Under the pieces are notes generated by a model. It saw nothing but the letters and a program-made list of their open reading frames with translations. It did no database searches and was not told where the DNA came from. A stretch of 5,431 bases of DNA. Source: CAZADH01 sp964483805 (lineage in GTDB: Bacteria > Muiribacteriota > Ozemobacteria > Ozemobacterales > Ozemobacteraceae). Made by a program: the position numbers and the translations under genes. Positions 4,974 to 5,431 of this stretch are shown here, in pieces; the stretch's first letter is position 1, and every line of letters begins with the position of its first letter. The DNA is taken from contig CAZADH010000361.1 in the NCBI GenBank assembly GCA_964483805.1, positions 1 through 5,431 on the forward strand, read 5' to 3'.

Positions 4974-5431
4974 ATGCCTGCGACCGAGACCATGACCGAG
5001 CTCATCGAGAGGGTCTGCGACCCATCCCAACCGCTACCGCAGCGCCGCCAGGCCCTCGAGGAACTGCACCGGCGCGACCCCGAGGCCATCCACGGTCTGC
5101 GTCAGGCCGGCCGCTTTCCCGCGTCGACCTGGCCCACCCCGGAGGCGGGCCGGACCCTGGGCGGCGAGGCGCTGCTTCTCACCGCACTTGGGTTCACTGA
5201 CCAGGCGTTGGCCGACGTTCTCAGCGCGGGGGCCCGCGAGGATGCCGAGCGATTGCTGCTCGCGACACGACTCGCCCATGCCGTCGCCCGATACGATCCC
5301 GCTGCGTCAGCGGTTCTCGAACCGCGCGTCCGGTCTTTGCTGGGCGATGCGCGTCCGGCCTTCCCGATGCTGCCCGACAACCACGATCCGCTCGGGAGCC
5401 AGGTGCAGACGTTCCATCTCCAGATCGTCGC
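4974..5431 (+). CDS. Hypothetical protein, helical, C-terminus cut by window edge
   Basis: The frame is open from an ATG at 4974 to the right edge, with 152 complete codons and no stop, so the gene is incomplete. GAGG (4961-4964) lies at good distance from the ATG. A second in-frame ATG at 4992 is a less likely start because it has no ribosome-binding site. The third codon positions are strongly G/C as in the neighbours, which supports real coding. The visible protein has no signal peptide or membrane segment. It looks mostly helical, with amphipathic stretches such as PQRRQALEELHRRDPEAI, a Leu/Ala-rich helix pair around residues 62-105, and a more polar segment MLPDNHDPLGSQVQTFH near the cut. 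I do not recognise the family. It is divergent from the SH3b gene across a 262-base spacer that holds promoter-like sites for each. Confidence 0.75.
   Translation, partial: MPATETMTELIERVCDPSQPLPQRRQALEELHRRDPEAIHGLRQAGRFPASTWPTPEAGRTLGGEALLLTALGFTDQALADVLSAGAREDAERLLLATRLAHAVARYDPAASAVLEPRVRSLLGDARPAFPMLPDNHDPLGSQVQTFHLQIV

Overview
The window is GC-rich, compact bacterial chromosome. Its codons are dominated by G/C third positions and its genes have Shine-Dalgarno sites of the AGGAGG/GGAGG type. Two of the proteins carry Sec signal peptides. This fits a high-GC Pseudomonadota, but there is no rRNA or other marker gene to fix the taxon. I see no tRNA, insertion sequence or CRISPR array.

Layout from left to right: (1) A minus-strand gene cut by the left edge (start at 552) whose product weakly resembles the AbiEi family of type IV toxin-antitoxin antitoxins. 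(2) A non-coding divergent spacer (553-1043) with a cluster of three adjacent hairpins and promoter-like sites for both flanking genes. (3) A plus-strand gene (1044-2252) for an exported protein with a helical N-terminal part, a Pro/Thr-rich linker and a C-terminal Cys/His domain that may be a CHAP/NlpC-like hydrolase. (4) Converging on it with a 16-base overlap, a minus-strand gene (2237-3691) for an AAA_14/DUF4143 ATPase. (5) An AT-rich 192-base spacer (3692-3883) with two perfect palindromes sharing an identical 19-base core, plus two degenerate copies, one of which overlaps the ATPase start codon. (6) A minus-strand gene (3884-4711) for an exported SH3b-domain protein with its own promoter. 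(7) A divergent spacer (4712-4973). (8) A plus-strand gene starting at 4974 that runs off the right edge and has no recognised function.

The two exported proteins could both act at the cell wall. They are separate transcription units and nothing shows that they work together. The ATPase looks like an independently regulated, probably autoregulated, cassette placed between ordinary envelope genes. The most distinctive signal is its control region: paired palindromes with 33-base phasing, a compensatory base-pair difference between the two copies, a half-site fused to the start codon, no Shine-Dalgarno site, and a -10-like hexamer placed for leaderless transcription.
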